Shown here in pieces: positions 53,149 to 61,724 of a stretch of DNA of 64,000 nucleotides (position 1 is its first letter; the number at the start of each line of letters is the position of its first letter). Location of the stretch: contig NZ_CP139779.1 in NCBI RefSeq assembly GCF_034421375.1, positions 310,001 through 374,000 of the forward strand. The letters run 5' to 3'. The position numbers and the translations under genes are program-made. The notes beneath the pieces are model-generated. The model saw only the letters and a program-made list of their open reading frames with translations. It was not told the origin of the DNA and searched no databases. This DNA is from Microbacterium invictum (GTDB lineage: Bacteria; Actinomycetota; Actinomycetes; Actinomycetales; Microbacteriaceae).

Positions 53149-53963
53149 TCGCTGCCATCCCGCGGATCGCGAAGTACGCGTCGCTGATCATCGCTTCCAT
53201 CGTCGTCCTGTTGCCGCTTTCCGTCATCGTCTTCGCGAGCTTCAAGACCGGCGAGGAATACGCGACCACCGGGCCACTCGCTCCACCGTCGAACTGGTTC
53301 AACTTCGAGAACTTCCAGATCGCCGCTGAGCAAGGCGACATGATCGCCGGGTTCGTCAATACGACCATCGTGCTCGCCATCACGCTGGTCGGAACCGTCC
53401 TGATCGGAACGATGGCGGCGTACGCGATCGATCGGTTCGCATTCCGCGGCCGGCGCGTCATTCTGAGCCTGTTCCTGATTGCCACGCTGATCCCTAGCGT
53501 GACCAGTCAGGTGGCCACCTTCCAGATCATCAGCGGCCTCGGTCTGTACAACACGAAAGCGGCTCTGATCCTGCTCTTCATGGGCACCGACATCATCGCG
53601 ATCTACATCTTCATCCAGTTCATGCAATCCATTCCGATGTCACTGGACGAAGCGGCCATGATCGACGGCGCCAATCGGTGGACGATTTATTGGCGCGTCA
53701 TCCTCCCGCTCCTCAAACCGGCGATCGCAACCGTCGTCATCATCAAGGGCATCGCCGTCTACAACGAGTTCTACCTGCCATTCCTCTATCTGCAATCAGA
53801 GCCGCTCATCTCCACCGCACTGTTCCGGTTCAAAGGACCGTTCGGTGCGCAATGGGAGATCATTGCGGCCGGAACCCTGCTCGTCATCATTCCCACCGTC
53901 ATCGCCTTTGTGTTCCTGCAGCGCTGGATCTACAAGGGTCTCGTCTCAGGAGCCGTGAAGTGA
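53145..53963 (+). CDS. ABC sugar importer permease, MalG type (importer 4)
   Basis: The product is 272 aa; six helices begin YASLIIASIVVLLPLSVIVFA. The EAA loop is LDEAAMIDGANRWTIYWRVILPL and it ends KGLVSGAVK. It is coupled to both neighbours by 4-bp overlaps, tying transport of the oligosaccharide to its hydrolysis by the beta-mannosidase encoded next. Confidence 0.92.
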   Translation: MIAAIPRIAKYASLIIASIVVLLPLSVIVFASFKTGEEYATTGPLAPPSNWFNFENFQIAAEQGDMIAGFVNTTIVLAITLVGTVLIGTMAAYAIDRFAFRGRRVILSLFLIATLIPSVTSQVATFQIISGLGLYNTKAALILLFMGTDIIAIYIFIQFMQSIPMSLDEAAMIDGANRWTIYWRVILPLLKPAIATVVIIKGIAVYNEFYLPFLYLQSEPLISTALFRFKGPFGAQWEIIAAGTLLVIIPTVIAFVFLQRWIYKGLVSGAVK

Positions 53964-56434
53964 CCATCGCCAACCCCCTCCTCGCGCCCGTGTCGCGCAC
54001 CCCGATCACTGAGGGATGGACCGTGCGCGCGGCATCGGGACCGGCCGAAGTGGGCCGCCAGCCCCTGCCGGCGACCGTTCCCGGAGTCGTGCACCTAGAT
54101 CTCATGGCGGCAGGCCTCATCCCCGACCCCTACCTCGACGACAACGAGTCGAAGCTTGCCTGGATCGGCCTCGTCGATTGGACCTTCGAGACTGAGGTAA
54201 CGGTGACCGCGGAGACTCTCGCGGCCGGCGAGCGGCACGAGCTGGTGTTCGACGGACTGGACACCGTTGCCACCGTCTTGCTGAACGGCGAGCGCATCCT
54301 CGAGGTCGCCAACCAGCATCGGAAGCACCGAGTCGACATCACTGACCGTCTTCACGCCGGCGACAACCGACTCACTGTTGAGTTCCGCAGCCCGGTGCGA
54401 TACGCGAATGCTCAGAGTGTCGCGCTCGGCGCACGCCCGCGACCCTATCCCTTCCCCTACGACGCGATCAGGAAGTCCGCGTGCAGCTTCGGCTGGGACT
54501 GGGGGATCGCGACCTACTCGAGCGGGATCTGGCGCCCGGTTCGGCTGGAGACCTGGTCCGGCGCCCGCCTCGGCGACGTGCTCATGGCGGCGGAACCGCA
54601 CGGAGCCGGCGGCACCGTGCGGGTGAGAGCAGACGTGGTCCGCACCGGCGGCGAGCTTCCCCTCACCGTGACGGTGTCCGTCGCCGGTGAGTCGGCGACC
54701 GTCGAAGTCGACGACGAGAGCGGCGTGGACATCGAGGTGCGAATCCCGCAGGTCGAAAGGTGGTGGCCCGCCGGGCACGGCGCGCAACCTCTGTACGACG
54801 TCTCGGTAAGGCTCTCGGCCGATGCGTCCCTCCTCGACGAGACGACACGACGGGTCGGATTCCGCACCGTCCGGTGGAACACGGCTCCGGATGAGGCTGG
54901 CACGCCGTTCGAGCTGATCGTGAACGATCGAAGCATCTTCGTCAAAGGGGTCAATTGGATCCCGGACGACGCGTTCCCCAGCCGGGTCGACCGCGCCCGG
55001 TACCGGCGCCGGCTCGAGCAGGCAACGCAGGCCCACATAAATCTCATCCGAGTGTGGGGCGGAGGCATCTACGAGGCCGACGACTTCTACGACCTCTGCG
55101 ATGAGCTCGGTCTTCTCACCTGGCAGGACTTCCTGTTCGCGTGCGCAGCGTACTCAGAGGATGAGCCCCTTCGATCGGAGGTGCAGGCCGAAGCGCGCGA
55201 CAACGTCACGCGCATCGCTCACCACGCGTCCCTCGTCCTGCTCACCGGGAACAACGAGAACCTCTGGGGCTACGAGGACTGGGGGTGGAAGGCACGGCTT
55301 GACGGCAAGTCCTGGGGGGAGCACTACTACTACGAGCTGCTGCCGGCCATCGTCGCCGAGATCGCGCCGCATGTTTCGTACGCCCCCGGGAGCCCGTTCA
55401 GCCCAGGGGGTGAGCACCCCAACGCCGAGCGACACGGCACCATGCACCTCTGGGAACAGTGGAACCGACTGGACTGGACGACGTATCGAGCGCAGACGCC
55501 GCGATTCGTCGCGGAGTTCGGTTGGCAGGGTCCTCCGACCTGGTCCACTCTTACCCAGGCCATCCACGATCAGCCGCTCACGCCGGAGTCTCCGGGGATG
55601 ATCGTGCACCAGAAGGCGATCGACGGCAACGCCAAGCTCAGTTCCGGGCTCGTGCCGCATTATCGAGTGCCCGAAGAGATGGAGATGTGGCATTGGGCGA
55701 TGCAGCTCAACCAGGCGAACGCCGTGTCTGCGGCGCTCGAGTGGTTCCGCTCGCACGCCCCACATACATCAGGAGCGGTGGTCTGGCAGCTCAACGACTG
55801 CTGGCCGGTGACCTCATGGGCCGCCATCGACGGCGGCGGCCGAGAGAAGCCTCTCTTCTACGCCCTTCGGAATGCCTTCGCCCCGCGCGTCGTCACCGTG
55901 CTCCCGGTCGCTGGCGAACTCACGGTCACGCTGGTGAACGACACCGATGAATCCTGGTCGGGTGATCTGGAACTGCGTCGCCGCGATTTCTCCGGCCGCA
56001 TCATGGCCGGTGACTCGCGTCACGTCGTCGTGGGACCCCGCGCCACTGTGCGCGTCGCAGTCGATGGCGCGGTCGCCGAACCCCGCGACGCTGCGCGCGA
56101 GCTCCTCACCGCCGAGGCGCTGGGCCAACGTGGATTCTGGTGGTTCTCAGAGCCGCGCGACAGCGCGCTTCCCTCCCCCGAGTTCTCGCTCGCGGTCTCG
56201 CACACAGACGAGGAAACGTTCGATGTCGAGGTGACGGCGGGCACCATTCTGCGTGACCTCGCAATCCTGGTCGACAAGATCGCCCCCTCCGCCACGGTCG
56301 ACGAAGGACTGCGCACCCTCCTCCCTGGCGAGGTGGCCACCTTCCGGATCAGCGGCGTTGCGGCGATCGCAGAGAACGAACTTCGAGAGCCGGGAATCTT
56401 GCGCTCTGCTAATGAACTGGTGGCAGGCGCATGA
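53960..56434 (+). CDS. GH2 beta-mannosidase
   Basis: The product is 824 aa, GTG start 53960 overlapping the permease stop; no signal peptide. The N-terminal sugar-binding domain has the beta-mannosidase-type opening PATVPGVVHLDLMAAGLIPDPY and CSFGWDWGIATYSSGIW. Catalytic barrel: GVNWIPDDAFPSR, RVWGGGIYEADDFYDLCDEL, the acid/base LLTGNNENLWGYEDW (Glu near residue 437) and the nucleophile PRFVAEFGWQGPPTW (Glu near residue 522). It releases mannose from the non-reducing end of imported manno-oligosaccharides in the cytosol. Confidence 0.93.
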   Translation: MTIANPLLAPVSRTPITEGWTVRAASGPAEVGRQPLPATVPGVVHLDLMAAGLIPDPYLDDNESKLAWIGLVDWTFETEVTVTAETLAAGERHELVFDGLDTVATVLLNGERILEVANQHRKHRVDITDRLHAGDNRLTVEFRSPVRYANAQSVALGARPRPYPFPYDAIRKSACSFGWDWGIATYSSGIWRPVRLETWSGARLGDVLMAAEPHGAGGTVRVRADVVRTGGELPLTVTVSVAGESATVEVDDESGVDIEVRIPQVERWWPAGHGAQPLYDVSVRLSADASLLDETTRRVGFRTVRWNTAPDEAGTPFELIVNDRSIFVKGVNWIPDDAFPSRVDRARYRRRLEQATQAHINLIRVWGGGIYEADDFYDLCDELGLLTWQDFLFACAAYSEDEPLRSEVQAEARDNVTRIAHHASLVLLTGNNENLWGYEDWGWKARLDGKSWGEHYYYELLPAIVAEIAPHVSYAPGSPFSPGGEHPNAERHGTMHLWEQWNRLDWTTYRAQTPRFVAEFGWQGPPTWSTLTQAIHDQPLTPESPGMIVHQKAIDGNAKLSSGLVPHYRVPEEMEMWHWAMQLNQANAVSAALEWFRSHAPHTSGAVVWQLNDCWPVTSWAAIDGGGREKPLFYALRNAFAPRVVTVLPVAGELTVTLVNDTDESWSGDLELRRRDFSGRIMAGDSRHVVVGPRATVRVAVDGAVAEPRDAARELLTAEALGQRGFWWFSEPRDSALPSPEFSLAVSHTDEETFDVEVTAGTILRDLAILVDKIAPSATVDEGLRTLLPGEVATFRISGVAAIAENELREPGILRSANELVAGA

Positions 56435-57393
56435 GTCACGCAAGTGAGATCGCTCCCGTGTGCGGCATGACCTGGGGATGGGTCGGCGTCCCCGGCACAT
56501 GGGCGACTCCCGAAGGCGAGGCATCCATCACGTTGATGTCCGAGCACGAGGTGAACTGGACTGCCCTCGCCTACACCGGAATCCAGGACACCGCCTTCTC
56601 CACCCGCGTCCGATACGGGGCCCCGACGGGCGTCGGGGAAGGGGAGATCACCTGGGCGATCCGGAAGGCGCACGAACTGGGAATGAAGGTCTGCCTCAAG
56701 CCCGTCGTCAATGTGGCGGATGGCACGTGGCGTGCACACATCGGATTCTTCGACTGGGACGTTCCCGGGGAGCCGTCGTGGACGGACTGGTTCGACTCCT
56801 ACAGCGACTTCATCCTCGACGCGGCTCGGATCGCCGAGCAGGAGAGCTGCGAGATGCTCTGCGTGGGTTGCGAGATGGTGCGATCGGACGGCCAGGAGCA
56901 GCACTGGAGGCGGCTGATAGCCCGCGTACGCCAGGTGTACAGCGGCCTCATCACCTACAACTGTGACAAGTACCAGGAAGACAGAGTTTCGTGGTGGGAC
57001 GCCGTGGATCTCATCTCGTCGAGCGGCTACTACCCCCTGAACGCGTGGGAGCGCGAACTCGACCGGATCGAGGAGGTCGTTCGTGCCTCCGGCAAGCCCT
57101 TCTTCTTCATGGAAGCGGGCTGCCCCTCTCGAGTCGGGTCACCTGACCTCCCCAACGACTGGTCGCTCGTCGGCGGACCATCCGGACAAGCGCAGCTCGA
57201 GTATTACCAGGAGATGTTCCGCGCATGCCGCAGCCGCGATTGGGTGGGCGGGCTCATGCTCTGGGACTGGCCGGCTCGGCTGTACGACGCGGACGAGGCA
57301 TCCACCAACGACGACTACTGTCCGTATGGCAAACCCGCGGGGGCCTTCATGGCTGCGCAGTATGCGGAGTGGAAGTCGGTGACATCCCCGTGA
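56431..57393 (+). CDS. GH113-like beta-mannanase/manno-oligosaccharide hydrolase
   Basis: The product is 320 aa, no signal peptide. It resembles GH113 TIM barrels: GMTWGWVGVPGTW, VNWTALAYTGIQDTAF, MKVCLKPVVNV, the acid/base candidate MLCVGCEMVRSD (Glu near residue 149) and the nucleophile candidate FFFMEAGCPS (Glu near residue 228). It overlaps the beta-mannosidase gene by 4 bp. It probably trims internal or reducing-end mannosyl linkages of imported oligosaccharides. GH5 is a less likely alternative. Confidence 0.8.
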   Translation: MSHASEIAPVCGMTWGWVGVPGTWATPEGEASITLMSEHEVNWTALAYTGIQDTAFSTRVRYGAPTGVGEGEITWAIRKAHELGMKVCLKPVVNVADGTWRAHIGFFDWDVPGEPSWTDWFDSYSDFILDAARIAEQESCEMLCVGCEMVRSDGQEQHWRRLIARVRQVYSGLITYNCDKYQEDRVSWWDAVDLISSSGYYPLNAWERELDRIEEVVRASGKPFFFMEAGCPSRVGSPDLPNDWSLVGGPSGQAQLEYYQEMFRACRSRDWVGGLMLWDWPARLYDADEASTNDDYCPYGKPAGAFMAAQYAEWKSVTSP

Positions 57394-58343
57394 CGATCGT
57401 CCACCCCGGCAGCGGGACGACCGTCGCCATCGATGCCGGGCAAACGGGCATAAAGGTCCGCACACGGTCGGGTGTCGAGCCCCATGTCGAGGCGGTGTAC
57501 CCGGGTGTGCGAACCCACGAGCCTCTGCTGCCCCAGCTGGCCGAGGTGGTGCGCGCGCAGCAGCGTGAGCTGGGCCGGCCCGTGGAGTCGGTCGCGTTCG
57601 GCGTCTCGGGGCTGACTCGCAGCCAGTCCGACGCTGGCGCGCTTCTCGCAGCGCTTGGTGACGTGGGTGCCCGGCACGTGCTGCTCGCCCATGACTCCGT
57701 CACGTCGTTCCTCGGCTCTCTTGGCGACGCTCAGGGAGCCGTCATCGCCGCGGGGACCGGTGTGGTGACGCTCGGAGTCGGACCGGACCGAATCGCGCGT
57801 GTCGACGGCTGGGGCAACATCATGGGTGACGCTGGCAGCGCCTACTGGATCGGTCGCGAGGCGCTCGAGGCTGCGATGCGCGCACACGACGGCAGGGAAT
57901 CCCCGACAGCGCTGACCGAGGCGGTACGGGAGCGCTGGGATGACATCGAGGACGCCTATGTTCAGCTGCAGTCGGACCCGGACCGCGTCCGCATCGTGGC
58001 GTCGTTCGCCTCGTCGGTAACCACGCTTGCCGACGTCGACGCAGCGAGTGCCCAGATCGCCCTGCGCGCGGCTCGCGAGCTCGCGCGGTCGGTCGTGACT
58101 GCGCTCCGGCGCGTCGAGGACCCGACCGACCCCGACGCCGAAGAAGCGGTGAGCGCCATCGGAGGAGTGTTCACCTCGCCGCTCATCCTGGGACGTTTCA
58201 GCGAACTGGTCACCGAAGCTCGCCCGACCGCACGGATCGTGAGCCCGCGCGGCACAGGACTAGACGGCGCGACGATGCTCTTCGACGTGCCACCCCAGCA
58301 TCCGCTCACCGAATTCATCCGCGTCGCGAAGGTGGATCGGTAG
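57390..58343 (+). CDS. BadF/BadG-type ATPase, N-acetylglucosamine-kinase-like sugar kinase
   Basis: The product is 317 aa, GTG start 57390 overlapping the previous stop (GTGA). The actin-like ATPase fold has phosphate 1 motif VAIDAGQTGIKV, AFGVSGLTRSQ, phosphate 2 motif AVIAAGTGVVTLGV, GWGNIMGDAGSAYWIGREAL and the adenosine region SAIGGVFTSPLIL. The family phosphorylates GlcNAc or other hexoses. In this operon a mannose (or glucose) kinase feeding ManA is the natural proposal, though I infer that from context only. Confidence 0.8.
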   Translation: MTIVHPGSGTTVAIDAGQTGIKVRTRSGVEPHVEAVYPGVRTHEPLLPQLAEVVRAQQRELGRPVESVAFGVSGLTRSQSDAGALLAALGDVGARHVLLAHDSVTSFLGSLGDAQGAVIAAGTGVVTLGVGPDRIARVDGWGNIMGDAGSAYWIGREALEAAMRAHDGRESPTALTEAVRERWDDIEDAYVQLQSDPDRVRIVASFASSVTTLADVDAASAQIALRAARELARSVVTALRRVEDPTDPDAEEAVSAIGGVFTSPLILGRFSELVTEARPTARIVSPRGTGLDGATMLFDVPPQHPLTEFIRVAKVDR

Positions 58344-58420
58344 CGCGAGAAGGATCCGGGATCGGGCGCCCGGGTCACGCCACTGGTGGCACCCCGCCAC
58401 CGCAAACAGGAAGGTCGAAG

Positions 58421-60472
58421 ATGACACACATTCCGCCCGACAGGAGGCGCCGCGCAGTCGCGGCCCTCACGACCGCCGCGCTTGCCGCTGGGCTGCTGAT
58501 CTCGGCGACGCCGGCGAGCGCCGCACCGCCGCCTTCGCCGTCCGCCTCTCAGTTTGTGAAGGCGCAAGGAAACAGGCTGACGCTCGGCGGCAAACCCTAC
58601 GAGTTCGCTGGCACGAACAACTACTACCTCGGATACAAATCGACGGGGATGGTGGACGCCGTCCTGGACGACGCGGCCCAAGCAGGGTTCGATGTGATGC
58701 GCACCTGGGGGTTCCAGGACTTTCAGTCGCCCGACGGCTCCGGATCCGTCCACCAGAACTTCGAAGGCGTCTGGTACCAGGCGTGGGACGAATCGACCGG
58801 CAAGCCGGTCGTCAACGAAGGGGCCGACGGCCTGCAGAAGCTCGACTATGTCATCGCCGCCGCACGCGAGCGCGGCATCCGGCTCATCATCCCTTTCACC
58901 AACAATTGGAACGCCTTCGGCGGAATGGACCAGTACGTCCGCTGGGCTGGCCTCGACGAGCACGCCGATTTCTACACCGACGGCAGAATTCGCGGGTGGT
59001 TCAAAGACTGGATCGCCACATTGCTCAATCGGACCAACTCGCTGACCGGGGTCAAATACAAGGATGATCCGACCATCTTGGCCTGGGAGCTGGCCAACGA
59101 GCCGCGCTGCACCAGCGCCGGTGTCTACCCGGATGGCACCTGCGATGCGACGACCATCACGACGTGGGCTGACGAGATGAGCCGGCACGTCAAATCCATC
59201 GACGGCAAGCACCTGCTCGCGGCCGGCGACGAGGGCTTCTTCTGCCGGCCGGAGAGCAAGTGGTCTCTCACGCAGAAGTATGGGGCTTCCGGATACGGAC
59301 CGGGATTCGGGGAGGACTGCGCCGAGGGAGTCGACACTGTCGCCCTCGCATCACTGAAGCACATCGACATGATGTCGATGCATCTGTACCCGGATCACTG
59401 GAAAACCAGCACCGCGTGGGGGACGGGCTGGATCGCCGAGCACGGCGCGGCGGCCGCGAAGATCGGAAAGCCCGTCTATCTCGGGGAGTTCGGGCTCGTC
59501 GACAAGGCGACCCGTATGCCGGTGTACGACGAATGGCTGCGAACGATCCGCCATTCCGGTGTGGACGGTGCGCTCTACTGGATTCTGTCGGCTGAGCAGG
59601 ATGACGGCACGCTGTACGCGGACTACGACGGCTTCACCGTCTACTGTCCAAGCCCCGTCTGCACGCTCATGAGCGCGCACGCGAAGCTCGCTCCCGCGTC
59701 GCTTGCGGGCGCGAAGACGCTGCTCCAAACGATCGCCGACAACGATGCGATCACCGTGGAGCGCGATACGACAGCGGTGGTCGACGTGCTGGCCAACGAC
59801 GTATCCCTCACGCTGCCGCTTCGGAAGAGCACGCTGGACCTCGACCCCGCAGCTCGAGGACGACAAACCTCTGTCGCGCTGCCCGGCGGATCGCTTGCAA
59901 TCACCGCTCCGGGCGTGGTCACCTATACCCCTGAAGGCGGCTTTGTCGGCAGGGTCGACTTCCCGTACACGGTCGGAAACGGCGTGACCACGGCGGAGGC
60001 GATCGTGACCGTCACCGTTCGTCCTGCGCCGGGGGATCCGGTCGTGCTCGCGTCGTGGGAGACCGGACTGGAGGGGTGGGCTCCAGCGGACTGGCAGACC
60101 GATCCCGGTGCGCTCGATGTCGGTCCTACTGGAGCGACGGACGGGAGCGTTGCGCTCCAGGTGACGTCGAACGGCGCTTGGTTCGGGTCACCCGCCGACA
60201 GTCCCGTTCTCGACCTATCGACGCGCGCGGCGCTCGAGTTCGACGTCTCGACAGCGGCTGCCGGCACATCCGTCTCGGTGGCCGTCCGCTACGGCGACGC
60301 CTGGGCCTGGTGCCAGTCCCCCTGGGAGTGGGTGCCGGAGAACACGACCCAGTCGGTCACCGTTCCGCTCGACGAGTTCGGCTGCGATACCTCCAGCCTC
60401 ACGGCGGTGCATGACGTGCTGATCTTCTTCAACGCGGGTCAGTTCGCGATCGATCGCCTCACCGTGAAGTAG
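58421..60472 (+). CDS. Secreted GH5 (GH5_7-like) endo-beta-1,4-mannanase with C-terminal modules
   Basis: The product is 683 aa; ATG 58421 follows GGAAGG. A signal peptide with a run of arginines (PPDRRRRAVAALTTAALAAG, cleavage near ASAAP) exports it. Residues about 42-425 form the GH5 barrel: FAGTNNYYLGYKS, MRTWGFQDF, the acid/base LAWELANEPRC (Glu near residue 229) and the nucleophile PVYLGEFGLVDK (Glu near residue 355). An Ig-like/tandem beta domain (435-535) and a jelly-roll CBM-like domain (545-683, LASWETGLEGWAPADW) follow. It cuts mannan outside the cell and so feeds importer 4. Confidence 0.9.
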   Translation: MTHIPPDRRRRAVAALTTAALAAGLLISATPASAAPPPSPSASQFVKAQGNRLTLGGKPYEFAGTNNYYLGYKSTGMVDAVLDDAAQAGFDVMRTWGFQDFQSPDGSGSVHQNFEGVWYQAWDESTGKPVVNEGADGLQKLDYVIAAARERGIRLIIPFTNNWNAFGGMDQYVRWAGLDEHADFYTDGRIRGWFKDWIATLLNRTNSLTGVKYKDDPTILAWELANEPRCTSAGVYPDGTCDATTITTWADEMSRHVKSIDGKHLLAAGDEGFFCRPESKWSLTQKYGASGYGPGFGEDCAEGVDTVALASLKHIDMMSMHLYPDHWKTSTAWGTGWIAEHGAAAAKIGKPVYLGEFGLVDKATRMPVYDEWLRTIRHSGVDGALYWILSAEQDDGTLYADYDGFTVYCPSPVCTLMSAHAKLAPASLAGAKTLLQTIADNDAITVERDTTAVVDVLANDVSLTLPLRKSTLDLDPAARGRQTSVALPGGSLAITAPGVVTYTPEGGFVGRVDFPYTVGNGVTTAEAIVTVTVRPAPGDPVVLASWETGLEGWAPADWQTDPGALDVGPTGATDGSVALQVTSNGAWFGSPADSPVLDLSTRAALEFDVSTAAAGTSVSVAVRYGDAWAWCQSPWEWVPENTTQSVTVPLDEFGCDTSSLTAVHDVLIFFNAGQFAIDRLTVK

Positions 60473-60477
60473 ACCGG

Positions 60478-60515
60478 GGCGGATGCCGGGGGTCGCCCGA
60501 GTCCCGGCATCCGCC
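60478..60515 (+). terminator. Terminator of the mannan operon
   Basis: GGCGGATGCCGGG (60478-60490) pairs perfectly with CCCGGCATCCGCC (60503-60515), with a 12-nt loop and the pyrimidine tract TCTTTCTC after it. It lies 6 bp behind the mannanase stop and before the next LacI gene. Confidence 0.8.
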
Positions 60516-60562
60516 TCTTTCTCACCGCACAAGAGCGCACACGCGGGCATAGGGTTTCAAAG

Positions 60563-61624
60563 GTGTCTACCTCTCGTCTGCCCAACAGTCGCGTGACGAT
60601 CAGCGACATTGCTTTGCGGGCCGGCGTCTCCATTGGAGCAGTGTCGTTCGCGCTGAACGGGCGCAAGGGCGTGTCGGAGGAGACACGCGAGCGCGTCTTG
60701 AAGATCGCGAACGAACTCGGCTGGGCACCAGCCAGCGCTGCGAGGTCCCTCGCCGAGGCGCGTACCGAGACCTTCGGGATGGTGCTCGCCCGAGATCCAC
60801 GCAATCTCGGTGTCGAGTCCTTCTACATGCAGTTCCTCGCAGGGCTCGAGGTCGAGCTGGCGCGCCGCTCATACGGCCTGTTGCTGCAGGTCGTACCTTC
60901 GCGCGCGGACGAGCTCGCCGCGATGGAGAAGTGGCGCCGCTCTCGACGCGTGGACGGCGTGCTGTTGGTGGATGTCGCGATGAATGATCCCCGCATCGCG
61001 CTGTCAGCCGAGCCCGGCGCGCTTCCCGCGCTCGTGGTGGCGGATCCGTCGGTTGCGGGGGGCCTGCCATGCGTGTGGACCGACGACGCGACTTCTCTTC
61101 GCGAGGCTGTGCGTTATCTCGCCGGGCTCGGCCATAGCGAGATCGTCCGAGTCGCCGGCCTCGATTCGCTTGCGCATACCCGCATTCGGGACGATGCCTT
61201 CCTCGACGAGGCGAGGCACCTCGGACTAGACGTCGCGATCCTTCGGACCGACTATTCACCTGAGTCCGGCGCGAGCGCGACGCGACGGGCGCTGACTTCG
61301 GCGACCCGGCCCACGGCTTTCGTCTACGACAACGACGTCATGGCGGTTGCCGGGCTGACGACAGCGATGGAGCTGGGTCTTCGAGTTCCCGACGACGTCT
61401 CGATCGTCGCATGGGACGATTCCGTCTTGTGCGAGCACACATTCCCGAAGCTGACCGCTCTCAGCCATGATGTCGTCGCTTTCGGCTCCCATGTCGCGCG
61501 CCGGCTCTTCGACGTCGTCGATGGGACCGGATCCGGCGCCTTCCTCGACTCCACGCCCAAGCTGACCGTCCGCGGGTCAACGGGCCCACCGCCGCGCGCT
61601 GACGCACGCGCGTCCGCGCGTTGA
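60563..61624 (+). CDS. LacI-family transcriptional regulator
   Basis: The product is 353 aa; GTG start 60563. The helix-turn-helix is VTISDIALRAGVSIGAVSFA (Gly-Ala variant at the recognition helix, with LNGRKGVSEETRERVLKIA following). An effector domain follows (TFGMVLARDPRNLGVESFYMQ, RRVDGVLLVDVA, DDVSIVAWDDSVLC). It sits between a terminator and the convergent ABC exporter gene. The altered recognition helix makes it less likely than the regulator at 49434 to bind TAAAGCGCTTTA. Confidence 0.9.
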   Translation: MSTSRLPNSRVTISDIALRAGVSIGAVSFALNGRKGVSEETRERVLKIANELGWAPASAARSLAEARTETFGMVLARDPRNLGVESFYMQFLAGLEVELARRSYGLLLQVVPSRADELAAMEKWRRSRRVDGVLLVDVAMNDPRIALSAEPGALPALVVADPSVAGGLPCVWTDDATSLREAVRYLAGLGHSEIVRVAGLDSLAHTRIRDDAFLDEARHLGLDVAILRTDYSPESGASATRRALTSATRPTAFVYDNDVMAVAGLTTAMELGLRVPDDVSIVAWDDSVLCEHTFPKLTALSHDVVAFGSHVARRLFDVVDGTGSGAFLDSTPKLTVRGSTGPPPRADARASAR

Positions 61625-61724
61625 GACTCGCGGGGCAGACGGATCCGGGTAGCCGTCCCACGGCTCGTCGTTGATGGAGCTCGGACAACGCGAGCAGTCC
61701 GACGTGACATCGGACACGGAACCT

